A DNA stretch of 64,000 nt from Rhodothermus profundi (GTDB taxonomy: Bacteria > Bacteroidota > Rhodothermia > Rhodothermales > Rhodothermaceae). A program made the translations under genes and the position numbers. The notes beneath the pieces were generated by a model. That model saw only the letters and a list, made by a program, of their open reading frames with translations. It was not told where the DNA came from and ran no database searches. The stretch covers positions 37,854 to 101,853 of the forward strand of contig NZ_FRAU01000005.1 of assembly GCF_900142415.1 (NCBI RefSeq), in the 5' to 3' direction. Each line of letters starts with the position of its first letter. Position 1 is the stretch's first letter. Positions 1-9,359 of the stretch are shown here, piece after piece.

Positions 1-334
1 GGGACTATCCCCGCGGGTGCGGGGACACCTCCAACATGTCGATGCACGCCTCGCTTAGATAGGGACTATCCCCGCGGGTGCGGGGACACCACGTTTCCCG
101 CAACGTACAGATCGCTGGTGATGGGACTATCCCCGCGGGTGCGGGGACACCGTGAGCCCGTGGATAGCCCCTTGCACCGTCAGGGGACTATCCCCGCGGG
201 TGCGGGGACACCTTGTCCAGAACGGTGAAAGCCGAGCCGTATATGGGACTATCCCCGCGGGTGCGGGGACACCACGTCTACCCAAATCATCACGTCACCA
301 TGTTTGGGACTATCCCCGCGGGTGCGGGGACACC
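1..334 (-). CRISPR. Type I-E CRISPR array, leader-proximal end, truncated by window start
   Basis: Six identical 29-nt repeats lie at 1-29, 62-90, 123-151, 184-212, 245-273 and 306-334, separated by five different 32-nt spacers. The array probably continues to the left of position 1. Each repeat has a stem CCCCGC/GCGGGG with a 4-nt loop. Read on the minus strand the repeat starts GGTGTCCCCGC and ends GCGGGGATAGTCCC, which matches the E. coli and Thermus I-E repeat layout; the 8-nt crRNA 5' handle after Cas6e cleavage would be ATAGTCCC. The crRNA strand is therefore the minus strand, the same direction as the cas operon, and the newest spacer should be 274-305. The repeats show no point variation, as expected near a leader. 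Confidence 0.97.
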
Positions 335-368
335 TCTATGCCATTATGGCACTATCAAAAGATAAAGC
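335..368 (-). promoter_or_regulatory. Very short CRISPR leader with palindrome
   Basis: Only 34 bp separate the cas2 stop codon from the first repeat, so this must be, or must include, the leader that directs spacer integration. It contains a palindrome TGCCATTATGGCA at 339-351, 4 bp from the first repeat. No separate promoter is evident, so the array may be read through from the cas operon. That the leader extends into the cas2 3' end is an inference. Confidence 0.55.
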
Positions 369-800
369 TTATGAAGCGGGCCCTTCTGCTTCATCCAGGT
401 TTAGTCCTTCCATCAGACGCAGAACCGGATCGCCTGCTTCCAGAGGTGGCTCCTCAGCCTGGACCAACCTTGCCAGTTCTTCCACGTCGTGCGCAGTCGT
501 CAGCCCACGCCACGCCAGCCACAATCCCTCGTACTCCACCAATTCCTTTTTCGGCCAGCCCAACAGCCGCATGTCGAGCCCAGAAGGCGCCTTTCGGTTG
601 CGCCAGAGCAGCACTACGCCACCATCCGGCGGAATCAGCTCGGCCCAGGATAGCAGAACCTGCCAGACGCGCTCGCGCACATCTCGGGGCATTCGAGGTG
701 CTACATATACGCCCGGCGCTATTTCCAGCATGCAGGAAGCCAGGAAGCCTCGGAAACGCCCAGGTGTGTTACGGGTCACGGCGATTGTCATGTTCGTCAA
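369..800 (-). CDS. cas2: CRISPR-associated endonuclease Cas2, type I-E (CT1978 family), with C-terminal extension
   Basis: Cas2e pairs with Cas1 to form the spacer-integration complex. The N-terminal 95 residues have the I-E Cas2 pattern: strand MTIAVTRNTP, then RGFLASCMLEIAPGVYVAP, then a tryptophan-containing strand VVLLWRNRK. At 143 residues it is longer than the usual 95-100; the extra C-terminal part is acidic and I do not recognise it. The first ATG overlaps cas1 by 32 bp; an alternative start three codons later (MTIAV) would fit the family better. It is the last gene of the I-E operon and sits directly before the array. Confidence 0.93.
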   Translation of the reverse strand: MTNMTIAVTRNTPGRFRGFLASCMLEIAPGVYVAPRMPRDVRERVWQVLLSWAELIPPDGGVVLLWRNRKAPSGLDMRLLGWPKKELVEYEGLWLAWRGLTTAHDVEELARLVQAEEPPLEAGDPVLRLMEGLNLDEAEGPAS

Positions 801-1662
801 TCAGCGCTTTAATATGATCGATCATGCGCGGAATTACCTCTTCTTGCTGCAGCGTGCGGCCCGCCAGCGTGCGGGTTACCGACTCAATATCGTGTCCCCC
901 TTCTGTCGTGAATTGTCGCACCGCTCGAAAAGCAACCGGTATCGTAATGGTAGTTCGAAATAGATCGGCAATATCAAGCGCAAAAGCATGCCCTGAGGCC
1001 TCATGGATAAATCCAAGCTGGGGAATCGTACCCGTTACCGCTACAGCAATTCGGGCAGCCGCATAAACCGCAACCGCAGCATGATTGATCGCGTTGTTCA
1101 TTAGGTCATTTAGCTCTGGACGTTGCCGGTCGTACCGACGGCCTTGCCAGTCAATCCTGAACTGACGGGCTAGCTGCCGGTAGCTTTCCTTCACACGCGC
1201 CCCTTCGATTCCGCGTAGTGTGTTTAAATCCTGGATATACGGTGGCAATTGACCACCGAGACGAATGGCGTACATGGCTCGCGCGACCTCCAGTCGCGCT
1301 GCTTCGTCAGCCCACAGACGTGCATGCCGACGCGCTCGCTCTGAACGGTCTGGGCCAAACGGCATGCTGACAGCGTAAAGACGCACGCCGTCAGCTCCGA
1401 CAGCCAGCAATCCGGTCTGCTGCCGGGCCAGCAACCGCAGTGCATCGTGGCTGACCACTGTGCCTGGCCCCAACAAGATATTAGAGACCTGCTGTAATGG
1501 TATATTGTACGTACCGGCTGCCAGCCGATCAGTCCCCGCCGTAGTAAACACGAGCGTCCCATCTTCAGCGCTCAGACGTCCTCGTTCCAGCCACAGGAGT
1601 CCATGCCGATCGGCCTGAGGCACTCGCGCCGTCTCAAGGCCAAGACGTCCTTTGAAGACCAT
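769..1662 (-). CDS. cas1: CRISPR-associated endonuclease/integrase Cas1, type I-E
   Basis: Cas1 is the catalytic subunit of the spacer integrase. The 297-residue protein has the N-terminal beta domain (RLGLETARVPQADRHGLL) and the alpha-helical catalytic domain. The expected metal ligands are visible: Glu in IEGARVKESY, His in GFIHEASGHAFALDIADLFR, and the Asp residues of the same segment. Length matches I-E Cas1 (about 300). It starts 11 bp after the cas6e stop and overlaps cas2, so all three are probably co-translated. It looks intact and active. Confidence 0.97.
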   Translation of the reverse strand: MVFKGRLGLETARVPQADRHGLLWLERGRLSAEDGTLVFTTAGTDRLAAGTYNIPLQQVSNILLGPGTVVSHDALRLLARQQTGLLAVGADGVRLYAVSMPFGPDRSERARRHARLWADEAARLEVARAMYAIRLGGQLPPYIQDLNTLRGIEGARVKESYRQLARQFRIDWQGRRYDRQRPELNDLMNNAINHAAVAVYAAARIAVAVTGTIPQLGFIHEASGHAFALDIADLFRTTITIPVAFRAVRQFTTEGGHDIESVTRTLAGRTLQQEEVIPRMIDHIKALIDEHDNRRDP

Positions 1663-1673
1663 TGGCTTTTCTG

Positions 1674-2474
1674 TCAGGCTCGTCGCAGCTTAAGCATGCC
1701 ATAACCAAAGCTTGTGTGCCGCCCAATTCCTCGACGTAGCATCCGCAAGAATGCTTCGCTGCTGGTAACGGTCAGCACTCCTTCGAAGGTGACGTCCGGA
1801 CGCTGAATCACCGTTACCGAACGCTGCGCTCCCTGCATCCGTCGGATCATCCGCTCAATGGAAAAACGGGTTATACGGACACTTTCAAGCCGAGCCCCCC
1901 CTTTCTCAGACCGGGCCATTTGACGTCGAAGCCATGCTACATAGACCGACTCGCGATCCAGCCTAGCATCGGGCTGGTTCCATGCGGCATCGAGAAACAC
2001 ATCCAGTTCCTGGCCTTTTTTCCAGGTCCGTCCGCGAGATGATCGCCCGGCCGAAGCCTTTCGCACCACCGGACAGACCCGCACTGCAAAGGCTAACCGG
2101 GTCCCTGGAGGAAACAAGGTAGGCATCGGCTTTGAAGCACCGCGCTCCCAGCTACAGATGGCATAAACAGCCGGACTGGCAAAACCTTTAGCAAGCTCCT
2201 GGAGCACTTCCCACGGCACATCCGCATAGCCGAGCACCCGAATCCAGCGACCGCTCTGATTTTCATTTTCCACAGAAAATGGTCGGGGAGCCTGTTGCTG
2301 AAAAAGTTCACCCAGCGCACAGTGTACCAGATAGGGCAAATTTACCGGTCGGCGCATCCGTAAAAGACCGAGCATGCGGCCCAGTTCATACAGGCGCCGG
2401 ACGTCGAGCCAGAGCTGCACCATGTAAAACGGCATGGTTCCGGCCCGGGTCTGAGGCAAAGCGCTATCCTTCAT
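1674..2474 (-). CDS. cas6e: Type I-E pre-crRNA endoribonuclease Cas6e (CasE/Cse3)
   Basis: Cas6e cuts the repeat hairpin and stays in Cascade bound to the crRNA 3' end. The C-terminal glycine-rich loop (GIGRHTSFGYGML) is the RAMP signature seen at the end of CasE. His in NLPYLVHCALGEL lines up with the catalytic His26 region of Thermus Cse3 (PYEMHRTLSKA). The chosen ATG at 2474 has an AAGGA element 4 bp upstream and overlaps the cas5 end by 11 bp; the frame stays open to 2516, and a later ATG at 2435 is also possible. With 266 residues it is longer than E. coli CasE (199), with an insertion of basic sequence in the middle. Confidence 0.9.
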   Translation of the reverse strand: MKDSALPQTRAGTMPFYMVQLWLDVRRLYELGRMLGLLRMRRPVNLPYLVHCALGELFQQQAPRPFSVENENQSGRWIRVLGYADVPWEVLQELAKGFASPAVYAICSWERGASKPMPTLFPPGTRLAFAVRVCPVVRKASAGRSSRGRTWKKGQELDVFLDAAWNQPDARLDRESVYVAWLRRQMARSEKGGARLESVRITRFSIERMIRRMQGAQRSVTVIQRPDVTFEGVLTVTSSEAFLRMLRRGIGRHTSFGYGMLKLRRA

Positions 2475-3225
2475 GGCGTCCTTCGGCGGTATGGATGGAC
2501 AGTTCTCCCATGGCAATCCAACGGCTACCTACGTGGATCTGGTTGGCCCAGTCGCGTCGATCGGTAACCGGCCATCGCCGGTTCTCCCGAACATCCCCGC
2601 CTGGAGGCGGATCGTCGGGGTGAACCTGCCACCAGACGCGGTACATTGGCCCCGAGTCAGCCCGCCTATCCAGCGGGGCACGTTGCAAAGCCTCCAGTAA
2701 GCTGGCGGCCTCCATACGCTGCAGAAAAAGCGGCGCAGCCGGCAAACAGGGCTTGCGACCGATAAACAGCGGCCGGGCCGGGAAGCGCAGGGCCTGTTCA
2801 AGATCCACCAGCGTAGGCGACGCATCCGCTGGTTCGAGCGTGAGGGCAACGGTATACACCGCGTCGGCCCAGTAATCGCGCAAGCGAATATGCGTACCCG
2901 TGCGGGCAGCACCTCCCATTCGCTTCTCCAGCACTCCCCGCGTGGTCCAGGCCCGATTATCTTGCATAAACGGCTGCGACAGATCTACCGTCTGGTAGTC
3001 CCGCAACGGTTGGCCGCGCCGGTCTTCGCGCACGGCGTAGCGGAGGCGCTCCTGCAGACGCTCCAGACGGGCCGTTTCGGCATGCTCATAGCCCAGCGCA
3101 TTGGCCAACAGACCGGCCATCATGGAAAGCGCCGGATAGGGCTGGATAAATCCATACTGATCCACAATGGGCGCCCCAAAACTCATCAGCGGCGCATCAA
3201 AGCGCAACAGAATGACCTCCATCAT
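2464..3225 (-). CDS. cas5e: Cascade subunit Cas5e (CasD)
   Basis: Cas5e binds the crRNA 5' handle in Cascade. The N-terminus (VILLRFDAPLMSFGAPIVDQYGF) is the standard Cas5e opening, followed by the S/MMAGLLANALGYEHAE helix and the mid-region QTVDLSQPFM and GTHIRLRDYWADAVYTVAL strands. 253 residues against about 225 in E. coli. Its ATG overlaps the cas7 stop as ATGA, so translation is coupled. No anomaly seen. Confidence 0.95.
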   Translation of the reverse strand: MMEVILLRFDAPLMSFGAPIVDQYGFIQPYPALSMMAGLLANALGYEHAETARLERLQERLRYAVREDRRGQPLRDYQTVDLSQPFMQDNRAWTTRGVLEKRMGGAARTGTHIRLRDYWADAVYTVALTLEPADASPTLVDLEQALRFPARPLFIGRKPCLPAAPLFLQRMEAASLLEALQRAPLDRRADSGPMYRVWWQVHPDDPPPGGDVRENRRWPVTDRRDWANQIHVGSRWIAMGELSIHTAEGRHEG

Positions 3226-4493
3226 GCACCTTCCCGGATCTTTTCGGCGACCCAGTTGGCAATTTCCGGTATGGAGTGCAGCGCATCCACCTGGAGCTGG
3301 CAGCGCACCTCTTCAGGTAGGTCGATAGCTGCCAGGCGACGTTCCGTCAGCTTACCATACATTCGATCCATCTGCTCGACGTATCTTCCCAGGGCGCGGT
3401 AGCTGTTGATCAGCACGCCTTCGCCATTCAGTGGTACGGGCCTGTGGAAAGCATTGGCCAGCGTGCGCGGCTGAGACCGCCCCCATTCCACCAGCATAAA
3501 CTGGGCGTAGGCATGCGGCGCGGTCGAACCCAGCTTGGCTCCCGGCGAAACGGTAGCGATCAGATGCAGCAACCGCTGCACAACTTCGGCGGCCAGCGTG
3601 CGATCGGCCTGCTGCCAGTCCGTGCGCGGCACTCCTTCCAGGTTTGAAACCAGCAACGGCACGTCCACCACTACGTAGCTGTAAAACAGACCACTGGTCA
3701 GCTCCTGATTGTTGAGATGCCCGCTGCCTAGCTCGCCTTCACCGTCCTGGACTACCAGCTCATCTACCGCCGTAAAGTAGTCGCTTTCGCTTTCTTCCGC
3801 GTGCGTCGTGAACGCGTGCGCTACGTGAATGGCAGCGTCGCCCCGAGCCAGCACGTCGCTCGTAGCCATACGCCCGAACAGCGCCGCATCCAGTCCGGCT
3901 GCCAGCCTCAACCCTCTGAGATTCTGCCGTAGATCGCCCTTGCCGATGGCCTGCAGCTCCTGATATACCTGCTCCAACTGCTCCCCGGAAAGCGGCGTTG
4001 ACGCGTTTTCCCACACCTCGCGCAGGGCATCCAGCCGCTCCCGGATGATCCGGCGCAGATAATCGACTTCCGGCCGGCCCAGGACAATGAGCTGGTTCGA
4101 TTTGAGCCGGTCCAGCAGCGCTTCGTCGTCCGCTTCGTCGCGCATCAGCCTGTTGAAGTCGGCTCTGCTCAGCGCTTCGTCTGAAACGATCAACTGCTGC
4201 AGATGCAATGCGAAGGCAACGACCAGCCGCAACGGATATCCTTCCTCAACAAGGGGTCTGGCAATCAGTCGTTTAAACGTCTCGCGTGATCGCACGGAGC
4301 GAGGCACGTCGATCCCATAGAGGGCATGTTCCCCGGCGAAATTGCGCCAGTGGTACTTCAGACACTGCGAGGAAATCCGGGTGCGTGTAACCCCCCCGAA
4401 GGGCAGGCGCTTGGCAAATCCAGCGTCGTCCCGGTTGAGCAGCGCGGCGGGATACGCCGTCAGGGTGTGGATCTGAACGAATGCGGGTACCAT
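3222..4493 (-). CDS. cas7e: Cascade backbone subunit Cas7e (CasC/Cse4)
   Basis: Cas7e forms the six-subunit backbone of the I-E complex along the crRNA spacer. The N-terminus (VQIHTLTAYPAALLNRDDAGFAKRLPFGG) followed by RTRISSQCLKYHWR is the highly conserved CasC opening, and the later segments DAALFGRMATSD, HAFTTHAEESESDYFTAVD and GSGHLNNQELTSGLFYSY are family landmarks. It has 423 residues, longer than E. coli CasC (363), with a longer helical region around residues 60-160. It lies 50 bp after cse2 and is coupled to cas5e. Confidence 0.96.
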   Translation of the reverse strand: MVPAFVQIHTLTAYPAALLNRDDAGFAKRLPFGGVTRTRISSQCLKYHWRNFAGEHALYGIDVPRSVRSRETFKRLIARPLVEEGYPLRLVVAFALHLQQLIVSDEALSRADFNRLMRDEADDEALLDRLKSNQLIVLGRPEVDYLRRIIRERLDALREVWENASTPLSGEQLEQVYQELQAIGKGDLRQNLRGLRLAAGLDAALFGRMATSDVLARGDAAIHVAHAFTTHAEESESDYFTAVDELVVQDGEGELGSGHLNNQELTSGLFYSYVVVDVPLLVSNLEGVPRTDWQQADRTLAAEVVQRLLHLIATVSPGAKLGSTAPHAYAQFMLVEWGRSQPRTLANAFHRPVPLNGEGVLINSYRALGRYVEQMDRMYGKLTERRLAAIDLPEEVRCQLQVDALHSIPEIANWVAEKIREGA

Positions 4494-4543
4494 GGCCTTT
4501 ACGAGCTTGGTTGCAGGGAAACAGCCTGTATCGACACGAGGCC

Positions 4544-5095
4544 TCAGGGAACCTCGCCTTCTTGCTGATAGCGCCGGGCGTAGTAAGCCCGAGCAATACG
4601 CAGCCGGACAGCATCGGCGCGTTCGCCTGTTTGCTCAAAGAGCAGCTCCGCTACGTCTGCCCAGTTCGCTGGCTGCTCTCTGGCCGAAAGGTATTGGGCC
4701 ATTCTCCGGAGAAAGATGGCAAGCTGCAGCCCTCGGGCCCGGAGGAGCTGAGTGAACCGCAGTTCGGACCATCCGGCGTCGGCCAGGGCGCGTCCGAGTG
4801 GAACCTGATAATCGTGCAGATTCCGGCGTGGATCGACGCAATGGGCCATGCTTATGAGCAGCGTGGCCCAGCGGCGCTCGTCTGCTTCGTCACCAATACG
4901 TACGGGCGCCCCTTCATCCTGCAGGTAGAACAGCACCCTCCACAGGGCGGGCGTGAACGGTGCTTCAAGAGCTGCCCGTCGTAGTTCGGCACGCTCTCCA
5001 GCCGAAAGCGCCTCCGAGGCCAGTAATCCGGCTACCTTGCCGACGGCCTGGCCACGCGTAATCGACGGTGCTTCGGTTCGAATCGGCGTAGTCAT
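4544..5095 (-). CDS. cse2: Cascade small subunit Cse2 (CasB)
   Basis: Cse2 forms the dimer on the belly of Cascade that holds the displaced DNA strand. The 183-residue, mostly helical protein carries the family pattern AALEAPFTPALWRVLFYL, then FTQLLRARGLQLAIFLRRMAQYL and a C-terminal RLRIARAYYARRYQ. Length is close to E. coli CasB (160). It starts 23 bp after cse1, in the normal I-E order. Confidence 0.93.
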   Translation of the reverse strand: MTTPIRTEAPSITRGQAVGKVAGLLASEALSAGERAELRRAALEAPFTPALWRVLFYLQDEGAPVRIGDEADERRWATLLISMAHCVDPRRNLHDYQVPLGRALADAGWSELRFTQLLRARGLQLAIFLRRMAQYLSAREQPANWADVAELLFEQTGERADAVRLRIARAYYARRYQQEGEVP

Positions 5096-5118
5096 GAGCA
5101 GACCCTCCTGTTCGGGTA

Positions 5119-6639
5119 TTAGACCGAAAAGGCGTAGGGCAACACCTCACGGGCGTTGCCCTCGAAGATCGCATGGGCCCGGCTGCGCGCCCGCCAGCGA
5201 TGCGCAGAGGCGATGGGCGTGCTGCGCTCAGCCGCGGCAAACTGCCGCTGCGCTTCTTTCAGCAGGAAGTTTTCCCAATCGCGCCGAGCTGTTTCCTCAT
5301 CCTGCTCCACCGAAGCCCAGAGATTGTCAAAAAAACAGCTATCCACCGCCCGGTCGAAGGCTTCGATCCACGGTGCCACCTGCGCCTGCTCCACCCGGGC
5401 ATCTCGCCCGCCGCTCAGCAAAGCAGCAAGGGCTGGATAGAGCACCTTGCGCTGCACCTCAGCAGCCAGGCGAACGCGCTGTTCAGCTCGGCGGGCCAGC
5501 GTCGCGCGCTGCTCCCTGGATCCGGAGAGCCATCGCGCTGCCGGCCGCGACACCGGAACGATCCGGCAGTGCAAGCCACCGGTTTTTCCCTCACCGCGCA
5601 CAAGGGTACGCGCTACCAGGTATACACCAGCCCTTTCATCCGCTCGAAAGGAAAGCGCTACAGGCGGCTCATAATCGCCCGAGAGAAAGACCTGTTGGAG
5701 CAGCCGGTACGTGAAGCCGCTATCGCTAACGGTCAGCGCCCGGGGCTTTTTTCTTTCCACAGGCGTCCAGGGGTCACCCGTGATGCCCTTCAGTTCCTTC
5801 GGTGCTGCAATGCGTGGCCCTCTGGTGTTGGCACGCCAGCACACGATGCGCCCAGCTTTCTCCAGAAATCGGATTCGGCGACACACTTCAATGAAATACG
5901 GATCGCAGCTTTCGAGCGGAATACCGCTATGCTTCTTTCCATCCCAGGGCAACAGCCAGAGCAACGCATGACCGTCCAAGTTGTAGCGATCGGCAAACGA
6001 CGGACGCGCCTCAAGCAGCACCTCTACGTCACGGCGAAAATGGGCCCCAGGCGTAAGCGCTCTGGTGAGCCCTACCAGAGGACGGTTCCCATACCCTCCA
6101 TTCATGCGTACGATGCCGTAGTTACCCTGGCCATGATAGCCCTCCATCGTCTGCAGCGTCACCAGCGCAAACAGCCAGTGCTCAGGCCGGGGGTGCACGA
6201 TGCGCCGGGCCTTTACATCGTGATTTTTCGAGGTGATCAGCACATCGAGTTGATCCGGCGTTTGCACGTCGTCCCGGTAGCTGGCTGCTTCCAGGGAGCC
6301 TTCCGGAACAGGCGGTTGCAGAAAGGCTGGACGGCGGAGATCGGACACCACCAGATACCAGGCCGCCTCTTCGCCACCGGCCAGCTCAAGCAACGCACGC
6401 CGCCAACGGTTGGCCTCCTCGGGAAAGGTACCCGGCATAATGCGCGCTACAGCCATTGCGACAAGTTGCACCAGAAAGCTGTGCCAGGCCTGTTGCTGGT
6501 GCGGCTGCAGCACTTCAAAGCCAAGCACCGTATCGGCCAGCAGCGCGACAATCACCTCCGGCAACGTACAGGCTCGCACCGTCTCATCGCGGAAGCGCAC
6601 GTGAATTAAGGGATCGCTTAACAGTGAATGCCGCAGCAT
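5119..6639 (-). CDS. cse1: Cascade large subunit Cse1 (CasA), PAM recognition
   Basis: Cse1 recognises the PAM and recruits Cas3. The 506-residue protein begins LLSDPLIHVRFRDETVRACTLPEV, as CasA does, and contains the conserved stretches WYLVVSDLRRPAFLQPPVPEG, QTMEGYHGQGNYGIVRMNGG and GNRPLVGLTRAL; the C-terminal four-helix bundle follows. The length is the family norm. It is separated from cas3 by 97 bp (6640-6736), the largest gap in the operon, so a secondary promoter could sit there, though I see no clear one. Confidence 0.95.
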   Translation of the reverse strand: MLRHSLLSDPLIHVRFRDETVRACTLPEVIVALLADTVLGFEVLQPHQQQAWHSFLVQLVAMAVARIMPGTFPEEANRWRRALLELAGGEEAAWYLVVSDLRRPAFLQPPVPEGSLEAASYRDDVQTPDQLDVLITSKNHDVKARRIVHPRPEHWLFALVTLQTMEGYHGQGNYGIVRMNGGYGNRPLVGLTRALTPGAHFRRDVEVLLEARPSFADRYNLDGHALLWLLPWDGKKHSGIPLESCDPYFIEVCRRIRFLEKAGRIVCWRANTRGPRIAAPKELKGITGDPWTPVERKKPRALTVSDSGFTYRLLQQVFLSGDYEPPVALSFRADERAGVYLVARTLVRGEGKTGGLHCRIVPVSRPAARWLSGSREQRATLARRAEQRVRLAAEVQRKVLYPALAALLSGGRDARVEQAQVAPWIEAFDRAVDSCFFDNLWASVEQDEETARRDWENFLLKEAQRQFAAAERSTPIASAHRWRARSRAHAIFEGNAREVLPYAFSV

Positions 6640-6736
6640 TGCTACCGCTCAGAGATGAATGCCCGGTTTAAAAGCGCTTTTTCAAGGTAAAAAAGGGTGG
6701 TGACAACGGTATGTCACTCGAAGCAAGAAAAAGTAT

Positions 6737-9340
6737 CTACGCATCTCGTCGAAGTCCGAGCCGGTCGTACCGGAACCAGACGCCGGCAACCTCGAAACGC
6801 AATCCGCCCTTGAAGGGCATCACGTTCGAGACTTGTGGACTTGGGGGCAGCTCGCCGCCAATCATCCAGGAAGGAACTGGTAAGACCTCGACCGGCTGGC
6901 CAAATGGTCCTTTTGTAGGTCTGGATAGTTCGACGCGATAATCATCATCGCCCAGACGCGTGCGCGGCGCAATATCCTGCCCGAAGGGATGCGTGCCAAA
7001 GGGCCGGTCAAAGTGAAGCCCGGTTATTTCGGGCACATAGCGGTCGGCTGCTTCCTGGCCCAGAATTTTGCGCTGATGGGCCTCCCAGCGCTCGCCTTTT
7101 TCCTGAACGATCTGCTGCAAAACAGCCGGATGGGTTGCCTGCTCGACCAGGCGGCGGTTATCCCGGGGGAGCTGCCATACAGGACGCTGCTCTAGCACGC
7201 GCCAGGTTGCCTCAATTACACGGAGATCCGGGTAGACAGTCCCCAGCCCCTGCGGACCATACGCTTCCCCATTATTGCAAATGCTGTCGCTCAGATCGCG
7301 TTGCGCTGGCGTCAGCACCAGACACCGCGCATCCTCGTAGCCCTGAGGACGGGAACGCTCATGTCGATGCAGCCGTCCGATTCGCTGCAGCAACACGTCG
7401 ATCGGACACAGGTCCGTGATCAGCAGATCGGCATCAATGTCCAGGCTCTGCTCCACTGTTTGCGTGCAAACAGCCACGATGCCCCGCCTGGAGCTTTCTT
7501 TGCCAAAGGCTGCCTCAATCGCGGCGTCCAGCGCTCGGCGATCCTCCGGGGCGTAGCGGCTGTGATGTGGCACAGGCTGGCCATTGCAGGTCAGCAGCAA
7601 CGAACGGTCGTCGCCAGCCGCTGCTTCGAGGGCCTGCTGCGCAGCCAGACAGTCTTCCACCCGGTTGCGGATGATCAGTACCCGTGCCCCGGCACGGGCG
7701 TGTTGCAGGGCCAGTCTGGCGATTTTTTCTGGCTTATCGGCGATCGGTGCCAGACGCATCGTTACCCGCTTCTCCCGTCCGGACGATGCAGCAGACACCA
7801 TAGTAGGAGGCTGGCGGCGGGTGGCATCCACATGCGTCAGCAAAGGATAGGGGAGGTTTTGGGCTGCTTCAAGAGATGGCAGTGTCCCATGCCCTCCTGT
7901 CACGTAATGCATGCGAGCCGTTGCCCCCAGCGTAGCCGACATGAGCAGCGCATGCCCACCGGCTGCCAGATGATACCTCAGCACCCGCTCCAGCAGCGCC
8001 GTCATGTAAGCGTCCGAGGCATGCACTTCGTCGATTACCAGAAAATGGCGCAGCAGCGCTGCGGCCCGCATGTGCGCGTGGCTGACCTGAAGCCCAGCCA
8101 GCAGCACCTGATCAATAGTTCCTACCACAACAGGACCGGCCAGATACCGCTTGGGGTGTTCGGCCGCCCATCCGCGATAATGCATCGCTTCGTCGTCCCA
8201 GAGCACGCCAAAGTCTGGCAGGCGCACCGACTCCTGATCGTCAACGCGTAGATAGCCCGGCACGGCTAAAATTACAGGAGGCCGCCCTTCTTCTGGAAAA
8301 ATGCGTCGGATGATTGCGGTAATGCGCCGATGGATCTGCGAAGCCGCGCTGCGGGTGGGCAAGGCGAAATACATCCCGTCGACCAGGCCTTCCTGGTACA
8401 GACGGAGAAAACGCGCCACGGCTGCCTCGGTCTTTCCCGAACCCGTGTCCGATTCCAGAATGGTCAGGCTCCCCTGGCGGTACACCGGAAGGTCATAGCA
8501 GGCCTGCTGGATAGGATAAGGTGTACCCGCCTCAATCACTCCGCGAAATCCCACGGGCTCTGCGCCCAGCGCTTCCCGTCCGAGCGTGGATTCCAGAAAG
8601 AGTACCTGTACCGCCTGCCGAGCTCCCTTCCGCGCTCGCTCAATCGGAAGCATCGGATCTGCTGTCTCCTCGGCATAAGGAAAAAAGCGCGTATCCGAGC
8701 CGATCCAGTCTGCCAGCGTCAGAAGGCCGTTGAATGCGTGTTGCAGGCGCGGATTTTCCGGAAAGGGTCTGCCCTCCGATTGGAAAGCGTCTGGAAACCA
8801 CTGGTGCACAAGTTCGGCCAGACGGCGCCAGGCCTCCTGGGGATTGCGACGCGCGTTGGGCCGCCAGAGGTACGCCCGAAAATCCCCTTCCGGCACCACT
8901 GGCCGTCCGTGATGTCCCCACGTTGCCAGCAAGAAATGGTAGAAGACCTCTTCCGAAGCAAACCAGGAAGCCATTGCTCGTATCCCGAGCGGTTCCAGCC
9001 ACTGGATAGGTTCATCAGCACAGAGCATTTCAACAACCGGGCGAACGTGCCCTGGACTCTTTGAATGCGGGACAAAAGCCTGATCCTGAAAGCCGTGATT
9101 GGCCTTGCCGGCATCGTGCAATGCAGCCAACACGGCCAGCCGTGCCACGTGCACTTCCGTCAGATCATCCCATCCAATCAATGTGGCCAGCCGTCGCCGG
9201 AGCAGTGTCTGCTGCAGCAACGCCTCAACAACGGCGGCCACGTCGGCCGCGTGAGCAACCAGGGGATGCCAGGCCACAATATGCCCCTGTTCGTACTTAA
9301 GCTTCGCCCAGAACTGCGAAGGGGCCGGTGCTCCCTGCAT
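6737..9340 (-). CDS. cas3: Type I-E CRISPR helicase-nuclease Cas3
   Basis: Cas3 degrades target DNA after recruitment by Cascade. The N-terminal HD nuclease shows His25 and His30 (WHPLVAHAADV) and the His75-Asp76 pair in LAALHDAGKANHGFQ. The superfamily 2 helicase has the P-loop ESDTGSGKTEAA, the Walker B box VIDEVHASDAY, motif III LMSATLG and the C-terminal motif VCTQTVEQSLDIDADLLITD with QRIGRLHRH. A C-terminal domain of about 120 residues follows. All catalytic motifs look intact at 867 residues. It starts 19 bp after the upstream exonuclease gene. Confidence 0.97.
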   Translation of the reverse strand: MQGAPAPSQFWAKLKYEQGHIVAWHPLVAHAADVAAVVEALLQQTLLRRRLATLIGWDDLTEVHVARLAVLAALHDAGKANHGFQDQAFVPHSKSPGHVRPVVEMLCADEPIQWLEPLGIRAMASWFASEEVFYHFLLATWGHHGRPVVPEGDFRAYLWRPNARRNPQEAWRRLAELVHQWFPDAFQSEGRPFPENPRLQHAFNGLLTLADWIGSDTRFFPYAEETADPMLPIERARKGARQAVQVLFLESTLGREALGAEPVGFRGVIEAGTPYPIQQACYDLPVYRQGSLTILESDTGSGKTEAAVARFLRLYQEGLVDGMYFALPTRSAASQIHRRITAIIRRIFPEEGRPPVILAVPGYLRVDDQESVRLPDFGVLWDDEAMHYRGWAAEHPKRYLAGPVVVGTIDQVLLAGLQVSHAHMRAAALLRHFLVIDEVHASDAYMTALLERVLRYHLAAGGHALLMSATLGATARMHYVTGGHGTLPSLEAAQNLPYPLLTHVDATRRQPPTMVSAASSGREKRVTMRLAPIADKPEKIARLALQHARAGARVLIIRNRVEDCLAAQQALEAAAGDDRSLLLTCNGQPVPHHSRYAPEDRRALDAAIEAAFGKESSRRGIVAVCTQTVEQSLDIDADLLITDLCPIDVLLQRIGRLHRHERSRPQGYEDARCLVLTPAQRDLSDSICNNGEAYGPQGLGTVYPDLRVIEATWRVLEQRPVWQLPRDNRRLVEQATHPAVLQQIVQEKGERWEAHQRKILGQEAADRYVPEITGLHFDRPFGTHPFGQDIAPRTRLGDDDYRVELSRPTKGPFGQPVEVLPVPSWMIGGELPPSPQVSNVMPFKGGLRFEVAGVWFRYDRLGLRRDA

Positions 9341-9359
9341 AAACGGCGTAACGATTGCG

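Noticed and set aside
152-963. Two plus-strand frames crossing CRISPR repeats and cas2
   Set aside because: They translate the repeats (LSPRVRGH) and antisense cas2; a common artefact of arrays.
5173-6609. Plus-strand open frame of about 480 codons opposite cse1
   Set aside because: Antisense shadow of a clear Cse1 gene; no motif, unlikely amino-acid content.
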